Assembly: GCA_902363145.1 (NCBI GenBank)
Contig: CABIZB010000001.1
Span: 1,024,100-1,088,099, forward strand
Direction: 5' to 3'
DNA from: Oscillospiraceae bacterium
GTDB lineage: Bacteria; Bacillota; Clostridia; Oscillospirales; Ruminococcaceae
Length of the DNA: 64,000 nucleotides
This document shows, piece after piece, positions 25,192-33,648 of the stretch. The position numbers and the translations under genes are program-made. Within the stretch, counting starts at the first letter, position 1, and the number at the start of each line of letters is the position of its first letter. The notes under the pieces were generated by a model that was not told the origin of the DNA, did no database searches, and saw only the letters and a list, made by a program, of their open reading frames with translations.

Positions 25192-26658
25192 ATGAAGATC
25201 ATGGAACTTCCCAATAATTATGACATAATTATCGCAGGTACAGGTGTAGGCGGACTTTATACCGCTCTTTGCCTGCCCGAAAGCCTCAGGGTGCTTGTTA
25301 TAAGCAAGCGTGAACTGGAGCTGTGCAATTCCGCACTGGCACAGGGCGGCGTTGCTGCTGTTTACAAGCCCGTGGACGACGACAATATCACTCTTCATAC
25401 AAACGACACTCTCATTGCAGGCGGCTTCAAGAACAACCCCGACTCCGTAAAGGTGCTTGTTACCGAGGCTGCTCAGGAGATACAGCACATTCTTGACATC
25501 GGCGTGGATTTCGACAGGGACGCTGACGGTGAGCTTAACCGCACCCTCGAGGGCGGTCACAGCCGCAGAAGGATCTTCCACCACAAGGACTCCACAGGTG
25601 CAGAGGTAACCGCAAAGATAAGAGCTGCCGTTCTGAAGCGCAGCAATGTTACCGTTCTTGACAACGCTCTTCTCTGCCGTGCAAAGAAGGTAAACGGCGG
25701 TTTTGCGGTTGATATCCTGAAGGACGGTGTTCATACCGAATACACCTGTCAGTTTGCAGTGTTCGCAACAGGCGGCATCGGAAGAGTATATGACTACACC
25801 ACAAACTCCGCCATCGCAACAGGAGACGGCATCGCTATTGCATACGAAATGGGCGCTGAGATAAAGAATCTCTCCCTTATCCAGTTCCACCCCACCGCAT
25901 ACAACAACAAGGAGTCAAGAGAGTGCTTCCTTATTTCCGAGTCCGTAAGAGGCGAGGGCGCATATCTGCTCAACTGCAACAAGGAACGCTTCATGCACAA
26001 TTATGACGAACGCCTTGAGCTTGCTCCCAGAGATGTTGTTTCCCGCTCCATTATTCTCGAAAGCAGAAAGACAAACAGCGACGAGTTCTATCTCGATATC
26101 AGATACAAGGGTAAGGAATACCTGAGCAACCGCTTCCCCATGATATACGATTTCCTTATGACCCAGGGTATTGATATGTCTAAGGATCTTATCCCCATTT
26201 TCCCCTGCCAGCACTACCTTATGGGCGGCATAAACGTAAATATCAATGCGGAGACCTCCGTAAACGGTCTTTACGCTGTCGGCGAGTGCTCTCACACAGG
26301 CGTTCACGGAAACAACCGTCTTGCTTCCAACTCCCTGCTTGAAGCGCTGGTATTCGGTCACAGAGCCGCTGAGGATATCACACGAAAGTTTGAAAAGGAC
26401 GATATGCCCGAGACTTGCGTATTCAGCGAGGATCCCAACGCAGTGCCTATCCCCCACGGCATCAGAACAGAGATACGCCACATCATGCAGAAGTCCTATT
26501 TCGTTATCCCCGACAAGCAGAAGGCTCTTGAGGGCTTTGAGAGAGTTTCCGAGCTTAAAAAAATGCTTGAAACAGGCAATTATATCATCGACCGTGATTA
26601 TGTTGAGGCTCATTCCCTTGCAACGGTAGCATATCTTATTCTTAAAGAAGTTATATGA
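25192..26658 (+). CDS. nadB: L-aspartate oxidase
   Basis: A flavoprotein (488 residues from the ATG at 25192) that oxidises aspartate to iminoaspartate for NAD synthesis, using fumarate as acceptor in anaerobes. FAD is bound at IIAGTGVGGLY. Family motifs: SALAQGGVAAV, EGGHSRRRIFHHKDSTG, GGIGRVYDYTTN, HPTAYNNK, the active-site region CQHYLMGGINVN, and HGNNRLASNSLLEALVFG. Longer starts run into the promoter and are rejected; ATG 25201 is an alternative. nadA and nadC are not adjacent. A plain leader with no clear NAD-responsive site is seen. Confidence 0.94.
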   Translation: MKIMELPNNYDIIIAGTGVGGLYTALCLPESLRVLVISKRELELCNSALAQGGVAAVYKPVDDDNITLHTNDTLIAGGFKNNPDSVKVLVTEAAQEIQHILDIGVDFDRDADGELNRTLEGGHSRRRIFHHKDSTGAEVTAKIRAAVLKRSNVTVLDNALLCRAKKVNGGFAVDILKDGVHTEYTCQFAVFATGGIGRVYDYTTNSAIATGDGIAIAYEMGAEIKNLSLIQFHPTAYNNKESRECFLISESVRGEGAYLLNCNKERFMHNYDERLELAPRDVVSRSIILESRKTNSDEFYLDIRYKGKEYLSNRFPMIYDFLMTQGIDMSKDLIPIFPCQHYLMGGINVNINAETSVNGLYAVGECSHTGVHGNNRLASNSLLEALVFGHRAAEDITRKFEKDDMPETCVFSEDPNAVPIPHGIRTEIRHIMQKSYFVIPDKQKALEGFERVSELKKMLETGNYIIDRDYVEAHSLATVAYLILKEVI

Positions 26659-26740
26659 ATATCTGCCGTCAAGGCGAATATAATGTAATGCGGAAAGAAT
26701 TAGAAGCGCATTAAAAAAATATGAAATTTATAAAAAGCTC

Positions 26741-26769
26741 TTGTATTTTGCAGAAATTTAGGTTATAAT
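26741..26769 (+). promoter_or_regulatory. ireB promoter
   Basis: TTGTAT (26741-26746), 17 nt and TATAAT (26764-26769). Confidence 0.65.
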
Positions 26770-26812
26770 ACAAGTATAAAATTTTTTAGATTTGAGAAAG
26801 GGGTGCTGACCT

Positions 26813-27061
26813 GTGAATAATGAGCAGACCATGACTTTTTCCGTGTATGAGGATAAAGAGGCTGAGCTTAAAAAGACGCTTACGCTTATTTACGATGCAC
26901 TTAAAGAAAAGGGTTACAATCCCATAAATCAGATCGTAGGCTATATTCTTTCCGAAGACCCTACCTATATAACTACATACAACAATGCGAGAAGCCTTGT
27001 CCGTCATATTGACAGAGATGAGCTTTTGCAGGTGCTTGTTAAGTCCTATCTCGGGGCGTAA
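26813..27061 (+). CDS. ireB: IreB family regulatory phosphoprotein (UPF0297)
   Basis: An 82-residue protein matching IreB/YrzL throughout ([23 protein letters not shown] in part; [20 protein letters not shown]). In Enterococcus, IreB is phosphorylated by the PASTA kinase IreK on N-terminal threonines; here Thr6 and Thr8 are placed similarly. GTG start at 26813 after AAAGGGG. The usual neighbours ruvX and a DUF1292 gene are missing; it stands alone between a promoter and a terminator. Confidence 0.93.
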   Translation: MNNEQTMTFSVYEDKEAELKKTLTLIYDALKEKGYNPINQIVGYILSEDPTYITTYNNARSLVRHIDRDELLQVLVKSYLGA

Positions 27062-27073
27062 AAAGAAAGCTTG

Positions 27074-27106
27074 CGGCGCATGGTTTTCATGCGCCGTTTT
27101 TATTTT
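27074..27106 (+). terminator. Terminator after ireB
   Basis: CGGCGCATG / CATGCGCCG stem followed by TTTTTATTTTTT. Confidence 0.93.
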
Positions 27107-27310
27107 TTACCATAAAACGGCATTAAAACAGGCAAAATTATCTGTTCCAAAATGTAACCGAATTGTAGTGGTATTTTACGTTAAAGATGGTATAATAATC
27201 TTGTAAAAGCAAAATGCTCCGAGGTTATCCGTCCCCTCCTGCGGGAATACTTCTATCAAACGCTTATGCGTTATTATGATAGATATCCTGCCTGAAAGGA
27301 GGTATGCGTA

Positions 27311-28072
27311 TTGAAGATACGTTCGGCGACAGCAGCCCTTATGTCTGCGGTAATGATGCTTTTGCCATGCAGTGCTGTTTCGGCTCAGGAGCCTGACAAT
27401 ACCCTTTGCGGATACGGTCAGGGTCGTGAGGTAGATGAAAATAACTGCCCCGTTGGTGCAATGATGTTCAATGAACAGTTCGGCAGCTATAGTGCATATG
27501 CCGTTACCGACGGCGACAAGATATGCCTGACATTCGATCAGGGCTATGAAAACGGCTTCACAGCGCCAATACTTGACACTCTGAAAGAGAAAAACGTCAA
27601 GGCGGTTTTCTTCCTCACCGGTGACTACGCCAAGAGGAACAAGGAGCTTGTGCAGCGAATGATCAATGAGGGGCACATCATCGGCAACCACGGCATGAAG
27701 CATGCTTCCCTCCCAAAGCTTTCCGATGAGGAGGCACGGGAAGAGATAATGTCGCTCCATGATTATGTTAAGGAAACCTACGGCTATGAGATGAAGTATT
27801 TCCGACCGCCCTGCGGCGAGTATTCGGAAAAAGCGCTGGCTCAGGTACAAAGCTGCGGATACAAAACGCTTGTCTGGAGCTTTGCATACTGTGACTGGAA
27901 CGTAAACGACCAGCCTGACAGGGTGCAGAGCCTTGAAAGGGTATCGGGAGCGGCTCACAAGGGCGCAATTTATCTTCTCCACAGCGTTTCCGAGACCAAC
28001 TGCCAGATTCTCCCCGAAGTGATAGACAATATCCGTGCAGCGGGATTTGAATTTGGTCTCCCCGAAGTTTAA
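27311..28072 (+). CDS. PdaA-like polysaccharide deacetylase
   Basis: A 253-residue exported protein with a signal peptide (MKIRSATAALMSAVMMLLPCSAVSA in part). The NodB motif reads LTFDQGYENG, as in PdaA (TFDNGYENG), where Asn/Gln replaces the second Asp; GNHGMKHASLP, FRPPCGEYS and LLHSVS are the other motifs. PdaA makes muramic delta-lactam in the spore cortex, so this may be another sporulation gene. TTG start at 27311 with a perfect GGAGG 8 nt upstream. The upstream 110 bp contain a hairpin (27252-27285) between a TATAAT (27191) and the gene. Confidence 0.88.
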   Translation: MKIRSATAALMSAVMMLLPCSAVSAQEPDNTLCGYGQGREVDENNCPVGAMMFNEQFGSYSAYAVTDGDKICLTFDQGYENGFTAPILDTLKEKNVKAVFFLTGDYAKRNKELVQRMINEGHIIGNHGMKHASLPKLSDEEAREEIMSLHDYVKETYGYEMKYFRPPCGEYSEKALAQVQSCGYKTLVWSFAYCDWNVNDQPDRVQSLERVSGAAHKGAIYLLHSVSETNCQILPEVIDNIRAAGFEFGLPEV

Positions 28073-28189
28073 GACATCATATTCCACTTTTGGAATTTTG
28101 ATATATCCTCGTTTTGCTGATGCAGACAGCAGAACAACTCGTAATCTTCCTTGTTTTATTTAAGGCTGTGCGGCCTGTCCGCATATGCC

Positions 28190-28222
28190 AAAGCCCCGAC
28201 GCTAATCGGGGCTTTTCTTTTT
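28190..28222 (+). terminator. Terminator after the pdaA-like gene
   Basis: AAGCCCCGA / TCGGGGCTT stem, then TTCTTTTTT. Confidence 0.93.
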
Positions 28223-28316
28223 TATTTTTAAAATGTTCATATTATAGGAAATTTATGAAAAATTAACGCCCTTTAACTCTTTTAGTGCCAATAATCGGCC
28301 AATAGGACGCTTTTCA

Positions 28317-28345
28317 TTGCAAATCAGACGGCAAAATGGTATAAT
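28317..28345 (+). promoter_or_regulatory. Promoter of a 61-codon gene
   Basis: TTGCAA (28317-28322), 17 nt and TATAAT (28340-28345), 33 nt before the ATG at 28378. Confidence 0.7.
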
Positions 28346-28377
28346 CTACATAATATATTTAGAAAGGCAGACATAAT

Positions 28378-28563
28378 ATGTATTATATCATTCAGGTGGA
28401 CGTTGACGGAGAAAAGAAGTTTGTTTACAGCAGCAAGCTTCTGGTGGTAAACAAGGGGCTGGCAAAAAAATTCTACTCGCTGACATATGTAAGGCGGTAT
28501 CTGAAAACACACCCAAATCTTGACCCTGAGAAATGTGAATTTGTAAAATGCGCAGAAGCGTAA
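28378..28563 (+). CDS. Small basic protein of unknown function
   Basis: A 61-residue protein with no recognised domain: alternating strands at the start (MYYIIQVDVDGEKKFVY), then a basic aromatic helix (GLAKKFYSLTYVRRYLKTH) and two cysteines near the end. It has its own promoter, an AAAGG ribosome-binding site and a terminator, which supports a real gene. Confidence 0.65.
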   Translation: MYYIIQVDVDGEKKFVYSSKLLVVNKGLAKKFYSLTYVRRYLKTHPNLDPEKCEFVKCAEA

Positions 28564-28581
28564 TGCTCTTTGCAGACAAAA

Positions 28582-28607
28582 TGACCCTGCACAGCTGTAC
28601 AGGGTCA
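28582..28607. terminator. Bidirectional terminator
   Basis: TGACCCTG..ACAGCTGT..CAGGGTCA, shared by the converging small-protein and flavin-reductase genes. Confidence 0.7.
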
Positions 28608-28612
28608 TAAGT

Positions 28613-29113
28613 TTACTCTTTTACGTATGCCTTAACTATCTCGCCGATGAATGCCTTATGCACTGCGTCCTTTTCGTACCACTTATGGCACTCCTTGTCA
28701 AGCAGTGAGATATCCATATCCTGTGCGTAAAGCTTGCGGCAGACAAAGTACATGGAAGCCTCGGCAAAGGCTGTTGTGCCGTCGGTGAAAATGGGTGTAA
28801 GACCTGTTTCCTTTGCCTTGTCGCAGTCTCTTCCCGAATGAGCGCCGCAGAACTGTAGCGCCTTGCGGTATTCCTCGTCGAAAAAGCTTACGGTGAACAG
28901 ATCGTTCTTCTCCACAAATTCAATGGTGTAGCGTGTGGGGCGGATAACCGTCTCAATAACGTTCTTATTCCACATAACGCCTACAAATCCCCATGAGGCT
29001 GTCATGGTATTCCACTTATTTTCATCGCCCGATGTAATGAGCATCCACTCCTTGCCTATCTTGGTAAAGGGATTAAAGGAAAGGTCGGAAACCGATACTT
29101 CTTTAAATGACAT
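28613..29113 (-). CDS. Flavin reductase-like (flavoredoxin) protein
   Basis: A 166-residue protein with the FMN-binding split-barrel of flavin reductases: WMLITSGDENKWNTMTASWG contains the phosphate-contacting NTMT segment, and IRPTRYTIEFVEKNDLFTVSFF is the typical second strand. ALQFCGAHSGRDCDK follows. It may reduce flavin or carry electrons as flavoredoxin. It is monocistronic with an AGGTAATTAT leader; partner unknown. Confidence 0.88.
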   Translation of the reverse strand: MSFKEVSVSDLSFNPFTKIGKEWMLITSGDENKWNTMTASWGFVGVMWNKNVIETVIRPTRYTIEFVEKNDLFTVSFFDEEYRKALQFCGAHSGRDCDKAKETGLTPIFTDGTTAFAEASMYFVCRKLYAQDMDISLLDKECHKWYEKDAVHKAFIGEIVKAYVKE

Positions 29114-29195
29114 AATAATTACCTCCGAAAATATCTTTGCTTATATTTTATTTCTACTGATATTTTACCTTTTTTCTCCCTAAAAGTCAAGCAGC

Positions 29196-29600
29196 GTGTC
29201 GCTGCTGCCACCTCGCTGGAATATACAGCAATAAATTTTTAGTTTGCAACTCGGTAACTCATATTTCGTTTAAACCTTTTCGTGAGTTTTGGCATGTTGC
29301 CGCTGCCACCTCGCTGGAATATACAGCAATAAATTTTTAGTTTGCAGCTCGGTAACTCATATTTCGTTTAAACCTTTTCGTGATTTTTGGCATGTTGCCG
29401 CTGCCACCTCGCTGGAATACACTGCAATAATATTTTCATCTGCAGCTCGGTAACTCATATTTCGTTTAAACCTTTTCGTGAGTTTCGGCGTGTCGCTGCT
29501 GCCATCTCGATGGAATACACTGCAATAATATTTTCATCTGCGGCTCGGTAACTTTTATTTTATCAAAGCCTTTTCATTTGTTTCGGCGTGTCGCCGCTTC
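29196..29600. repeat. 98-bp tandem repeat, four units plus a partial fifth
   Basis: Units start near 29196, 29294, 29392 and 29490; the marker ccacctcg occurs at 29208, 29306 and 29404 (ccatctcg at 29502), exactly 98 bp apart. Units 1-2 are nearly identical, units 3-4 share their own variants (aatattttcatctg). Each contains gccgctgccacctcg and gcagctcggtaactcat. No long ORF and no CRISPR-like spacers are present. The remaining gap (29601-29777) shows no feature before the oadG promoter. Confidence 0.9.
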
Positions 29601-29777
29601 CTCATGCACACAGCTGTACAGAAATTTCTTCTGAAATATCTCCGAAAATTTTCGTCCTTGATATAAATATGCACATACTACAATATATATCACTTTTATG
29701 CAGTTGGGTAACAGGTGATGATTTCAAAAAATTTTTTATATGTTAAAAATAATGAAATCAAATCAGCCAAAAAATTC

Positions 29778-29806
29778 TTGCATTTTTAAGTCAAATATTG
29801 TATAAT
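29778..29806 (+). promoter_or_regulatory. Promoter of oadG-oadB
   Basis: TTGCAT (29778-29783), 17 nt and TATAAT (29801-29806). Confidence 0.75.
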
Positions 29807-29863
29807 AAGATAAGTATTTATTTTGGAAGCGTGTTCTCGCTTTCACAGAAAGGATGAAATAAT

Positions 29864-30241
29864 ATGCAGATGGAGTGGAGTTATGTCGGAGCTGTAGTTA
29901 TCTCAGGTCTGGCAATAGTTTTCGCTGCTCTTATCATTCTTATCTTCCTTGTATGGATAATGGGTAAGATCTTCGACAAATTAAGCGCAAAAAAATCAGG
30001 TGGAAATGCTAAGAAAGCTCCTGCCGCTGAAAGCAGCAAGCCCGCACCCGTCAATATAACAGCTGCACCCGCCGCTGATGACGAAAGCGAAGTTATCGCC
30101 GTCATTGCCGCAGCAGTGGCTGCCATGAGTGAGGAATACGGTACTCCTCTCAGAATACACAGCATAAAGCGCTCGGCTGTCTCCAAGCGTTCAAATGCCT
30201 GGGCAAGAGCTGCCGCAGGCGAAAGTACACGTGCTTTTTAA
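29864..30241 (+). CDS. oadG: Na+-pumping decarboxylase gamma subunit (OadG type)
   Basis: A 125-residue protein with one N-terminal membrane helix (ISGLAIVFAALIILIFLVWI), a Lys/Ala/Pro-rich linker, and a C-terminal segment (EVIAVIAAAVAAM...), as in OadG subunits that hold the decarboxylase complex together. Start ATG 29864 after AAAGGATG. oadB follows 29 bp later. No biotin-carrier or carboxyltransferase gene is adjacent. Confidence 0.88.
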   Translation: MQMEWSYVGAVVISGLAIVFAALIILIFLVWIMGKIFDKLSAKKSGGNAKKAPAAESSKPAPVNITAAPAADDESEVIAVIAAAVAAMSEEYGTPLRIHSIKRSAVSKRSNAWARAAAGESTRAF

Positions 30242-30270
30242 GCGTGATCTTCTGAAGAAAGGATGTCTGT

Positions 30271-31470
30271 ATGTTTTCACTTTTTATTGATACCATAAAG
30301 GATCTGGCAGCACAGTCAGGTCTTGCCGTTCTTGGCTGGCAGAATGTGGTAATGATACTTATTTCATTTGTGTTCATGTACCTTGCCATCAGGCACAAGT
30401 TCGAGCCTCTGCTGCTGCTCCCCATTGCATTCGGTATGCTCCTTACAAACCTTCCCAACACAGGTCTTTATCACCCCGAGCTGTGGAATATCGACGCAGG
30501 CCACGAGCTGAATTTCGGCGATATACTTCATAACGGCGGATTGCTTGATATGCTGTATCTGGGCGTTAAGCTGCAGATATATCCTGCGCTTATTTTCCTC
30601 GGCATCGGATGTATGACCGACTTTGCTCCCCTTATCGCAAACCCCAAGAGCTTCCTTCTGGGTGCTGCCGCTCAGGCAGGTATCTTCCTCACCTTTATAG
30701 GTGCGGCTGCTCTGGGCTTCAACGCTAACGAGGCAGGCTCCATCGCTATCATCGGCGGTGCGGACGGCCCTACTTCCATTTACGTATCCAGCCTTCTGTT
30801 GAAATCAGGCGGCTATCAGGTAGAAGTCGGAACTATCGCCCTTGCGGCATACACCTATATGGCTCTGGTTCCCCTTATCCAGCCTCCTATAATGAGACTG
30901 CTCACCACAAAGAAAGAGCGTCTTGTAAGAATGACTCAGCTTAGACAGGTCTCCAAGACCGAAAAAATAATCTTCCCCATTGCAGTTACAATTATTATTG
31001 CGCTTCTGGTTCCCTCCGCAGCGCCTCTGGTAGGTATGCTGATGCTGGGCAACCTGTTCAAGGAGAGCGGCGTTGTTGATCGTATCACAAAGACTGCTCA
31101 GAACGAACTGATGAACATCATCACAATTTTCCTTGGCGTTTCCGTTGGTGCAACTACCGTTGCCGAAAAGGTAATATCCGTTGCATTCCTGAAGGTAATC
31201 CTTCTTGGCGTAATAGCATTCGGCGTTGGTACTGCTTCCGGCGTACTCTTCGGAAAGCTCATGTGCCTTGTTACAAAGGGCAAGGTAAATCCCCTTATCG
31301 GTTCCGCAGGCGTTTCTGCCGTTCCTATGGCTGCAAGGCAGTCCCAGAAGGTCGGCGCAGAAGCAGACCCCACAAACTTCCTGCTCATGCACGCTATGGG
31401 ACCAAATGTTGCAGGTGTTATCGGCTCCGCAGTTGCAGCGGGTGTTCTCCTGAGCATTATCCCTCACTAA
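30271..31470 (+). CDS. oadB: Na+-pumping decarboxylase beta subunit
   Basis: A 399-residue membrane protein of the OadB/MmdB/GcdB family, which couples decarboxylation of carboxybiotin to Na+ export. The family signature NEAGSIAIIGGADGPTSIY, which holds the Na+-site Asp, and GVSAVPMAARQSQ near the C-terminus are intact; about 11 membrane helices. The substrate (oxaloacetate, methylmalonyl-CoA or glutaconyl-CoA) cannot be told without the carboxyltransferase gene, which is not in this window. A terminator follows. Confidence 0.94.
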   Translation: MFSLFIDTIKDLAAQSGLAVLGWQNVVMILISFVFMYLAIRHKFEPLLLLPIAFGMLLTNLPNTGLYHPELWNIDAGHELNFGDILHNGGLLDMLYLGVKLQIYPALIFLGIGCMTDFAPLIANPKSFLLGAAAQAGIFLTFIGAAALGFNANEAGSIAIIGGADGPTSIYVSSLLLKSGGYQVEVGTIALAAYTYMALVPLIQPPIMRLLTTKKERLVRMTQLRQVSKTEKIIFPIAVTIIIALLVPSAAPLVGMLMLGNLFKESGVVDRITKTAQNELMNIITIFLGVSVGATTVAEKVISVAFLKVILLGVIAFGVGTASGVLFGKLMCLVTKGKVNPLIGSAGVSAVPMAARQSQKVGAEADPTNFLLMHAMGPNVAGVIGSAVAAGVLLSIIPH

Positions 31471-31474
31471 GCTA

Positions 31475-31509
31475 TATCCGCTTCTGATAATTTCAGGAGC
31501 GGATTTTTT
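31475..31509 (+). terminator. Terminator after oadB
   Basis: ATCCGCTTCTGA / TCAGGAGCGGAT stem, then TTTTTTC. Confidence 0.9.
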
Positions 31510-31546
31510 CGTAACATATTTGATAATTGTTATTTTCTGTAACCCC

Positions 31547-31575
31547 TTGACATTGACTGAACTATATGCTATAAT
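31547..31575 (+). promoter_or_regulatory. metK promoter
   Basis: TTGACA (31547-31552), 17 nt and TATAAT (31570-31575); the riboswitch begins just downstream. Confidence 0.88.
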
Positions 31576-31581
31576 GATAAT

Positions 31582-31742
31582 GCCTTATCAAGAGCGGCGG
31601 AGGTACTGGACCTGTGAAGCCCGGCAACCTGATTGTTTATCCTTCGGGATATAACGAAAAAGGTGCTAATTCCTGCGGAGAATTCCGAGAGATGAGGATT
31701 TTTTTCATCACATTGAAAAAATCAGAATCGAAATGATAAGGC
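31582..31742 (+). ncRNA. SAM-I (S-box) riboswitch aptamer
   Basis: The S-box core is present in order: CTTATCAAGAG, GGCGGAGGTACTGGACC, GAAGCCCGGCAACC, AAGGTGCTAATTCC and GAGATGAGGA. P1 is formed by GCCTTATCA (31582-31590) with TGATAAGGC (31734-31742). SAM binding stabilises P1 and lets the terminator at 31741-31774 form, lowering metK when SAM is plentiful. Confidence 0.96.
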
Positions 31743-31774
31743 GCTTGTGAAGCTTTTCACAGGCGCTTTTTTGA
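31741..31774 (+). terminator. Riboswitch-controlled terminator before metK
   Basis: GCGC-TTGTGAA / TTCACA-GGCGC stem followed by TTTTTT. Its 5' arm abuts and slightly overlaps the 3' strand of P1. Confidence 0.88.
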
Positions 31775-31848
31775 TGAAAAATAATGCTAACGTTAATAGG
31801 CGGAAGAAGTTTCCGAAAATTATAAAAGCCAAAATAGGAGGATTTTAA

Positions 31849-33027
31849 ATGTCAAAGTATCTTTTTACATCAGAATCAGTTACAGAAGGACATCCCGATA
31901 AGATCTGCGACCAGATCTCTGACGCTGTTCTTGACGCTATACTGGCAGAGGACCCAATGGGAAGAGTTGCCTGCGAAACCACTACCACCACAGGTCTCGT
32001 AATGTGCATGGGTGAGATCTCCACAAGCTGCTACGTTGATATACCCAAGATCGTAAGACAGGTAGTTATCGACATCGGCTACGACCGTGCAAAGTACGGC
32101 TTTGACGGTCACACCTGCTCCGTTATCACTTCCATAAACGAGCAGTCCCCCGATATCGCAATGGGCGTTAACGAGGCTCTCGAGTACCGTGACAGCAATG
32201 TTCACGATGACAACGAGACAGGCGCAGGCGATCAGGGAATGATGTTCGGCTATGCGTGCAACGAAACTCCCGAGCTTATGCCTATGCCCATCTCTCTTGC
32301 CCACAAGCTTGCAAAGAAGCTGACCGAGGTAAGAAAGACAGGCGTTCTCCCCTATCTCCGTCCCGACGGAAAGACTCAGGTAACAGTTGAATACGATGAC
32401 GGCAAGCCCGTAAGAGTTGATACTGTTGTTGTATCCTCTCAGCATGCTCCCGAAGTATCTCTTGACAAGATAAGAGAAGATATCATCGAAAAGGTCATCA
32501 AGCCCATTATCCCCGCTGAGCTGCTTGTTGACACTAAGTATTTCGTAAATCCCACAGGCAGATTCGTTATCGGCGGCCCTCAGGGCGACAGCGGCCTGAC
32601 AGGAAGAAAGATAATCGTTGACACCTACGGCGGATATGCACGTCACGGCGGTGGAGCTTTCTCCGGAAAGGACCCCACAAAGGTTGACAGAAGTGCCGCT
32701 TATGCTGCAAGATATGTTGCAAAGAACATCGTTGCCGCAGGTCTTGCCGATAAGTGCGAGGTAGAGCTTGCATATGCTATCGGCGTTGCAAAGCCTGTTT
32801 CCGTAATGGTCGATACCTTCGGTACAGGAAAGGTTTCCGATGACAAGCTCAGCGAGGCTGTTCACAAGGTATTTGACCTTCGTCCCGCTGCTATCATCAA
32901 GACCCTTGACCTCCGCCGTCCTCAGTACAGACAGCTGGCTGCATACGGTCACATGGGCCGTGAGGATCTGGGCGTTGCCTGGGAAAAGACCGACAAGACA
33001 GCTGAACTTCTTGAAGCTGTAAAGTAA
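31849..33027 (+). CDS. metK: S-adenosylmethionine synthetase
   Basis: A 392-residue enzyme that makes SAM from methionine and ATP. The usual motifs are seen: [32 protein letters not shown] and [16 protein letters not shown]. Length is normal. The ribosome-binding site is AGGAGG. Its own product controls it through the SAM-I riboswitch upstream, and it ends in a strong terminator. Confidence 0.98.
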   Translation: MSKYLFTSESVTEGHPDKICDQISDAVLDAILAEDPMGRVACETTTTTGLVMCMGEISTSCYVDIPKIVRQVVIDIGYDRAKYGFDGHTCSVITSINEQSPDIAMGVNEALEYRDSNVHDDNETGAGDQGMMFGYACNETPELMPMPISLAHKLAKKLTEVRKTGVLPYLRPDGKTQVTVEYDDGKPVRVDTVVVSSQHAPEVSLDKIREDIIEKVIKPIIPAELLVDTKYFVNPTGRFVIGGPQGDSGLTGRKIIVDTYGGYARHGGGAFSGKDPTKVDRSAAYAARYVAKNIVAAGLADKCEVELAYAIGVAKPVSVMVDTFGTGKVSDDKLSEAVHKVFDLRPAAIIKTLDLRRPQYRQLAAYGHMGREDLGVAWEKTDKTAELLEAVK

Positions 33028-33047
33028 TTCTGCGAATATAATATCCA

Positions 33048-33083
33048 ACGGGAGCAATCAAAAAAAATTGCTCCCGTTTTTTT
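33048..33083 (+). terminator. Terminator after metK
   Basis: AACGGGAGCAAT / ATTGCTCCCGTT stem followed by TTTTTTT. Confidence 0.94.
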
Positions 33084-33126
33084 ATAAAAAATGAGACAAA
33101 TCACTCCCTTCAAGGATTTATATTAT

Positions 33127-33138
33127 GAAAGTACTTTC
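33127..33138. promoter_or_regulatory. 12-bp palindrome before the first ECF sigma gene
   Basis: GAAAGTACTTTC, a perfect palindrome 24 nt before the ATG at 33163 in the short gap after the metK terminator. It may be an operator or part of a sigma-specific promoter; no clear sigma-A promoter is present here. Confidence 0.4.
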
Positions 33139-33162
33139 AAATACACGCTCGGAGGTGAAAAA

Positions 33163-33648
33163 ATGGGGTGCAGTGATCTTGACAGCATAGCAAAAGATAA
33201 TATGCAGCGGCTTTATGCCAACGCCTTTATGCTGCTCGGCTCAAAGCATGATGCGGAGGACGCTGCCGAAGAAGCAATTTATCAGCTCTACCGCCGAAAG
33301 CCCGAGTTTGAAAGCGATGAACACGCAAGGGCATGGCTTATCCGAGTTACCGTAAATGCAGCTCTGAAGCAGCTCAGGCGGCGCAAATTCATATCCGACA
33401 ACAGCGAAAATGAGCTTGATGCTGCAGCAGTTGATTTTGATTTCAGCGACCGCTCGGACATCATAAAAGCCGTTCACTCTCTGCCGACAAAACTGCGCAC
33501 GGTGATAATGCTTTACTATTACGACGATATGAGCAGCAGTGAGATAAGCCGTCTCCTGAAGATACCGCAGTCAACAGTGACGACAAGGCTTTCCCGTGGC
33601 AGAAAGGCGCTGAAAGAGCTTTTGAAGGGAGAATATGATTATGAATAA
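33163..33648 (+). CDS. ECF-type RNA polymerase sigma factor, first of two
   Basis: A 161-residue sigma-70 family protein with only regions 2 and 4. Region 2: YANAFMLLGSKHDAEDAAEEAIYQLYRRK and the -10-binding HARAWLIRVTVNAALKQLRR (in part). Region 4 has an HTH, MSSSEISRLLKIPQSTVTTRLSRGRKAL. GGAGG lies before the ATG at 33163. Its stop overlaps the start of a membrane protein gene that is probably its anti-sigma factor. Confidence 0.9.
   Translation: MGCSDLDSIAKDNMQRLYANAFMLLGSKHDAEDAAEEAIYQLYRRKPEFESDEHARAWLIRVTVNAALKQLRRRKFISDNSENELDAAAVDFDFSDRSDIIKAVHSLPTKLRTVIMLYYYDDMSSSEISRLLKIPQSTVTTRLSRGRKALKELLKGEYDYE

Noticed and set aside
29196..29600. CRISPR array
   Set aside because: The 98-bp units follow one another without unique spacers, are far too long for CRISPR repeats, and no cas gene is near.
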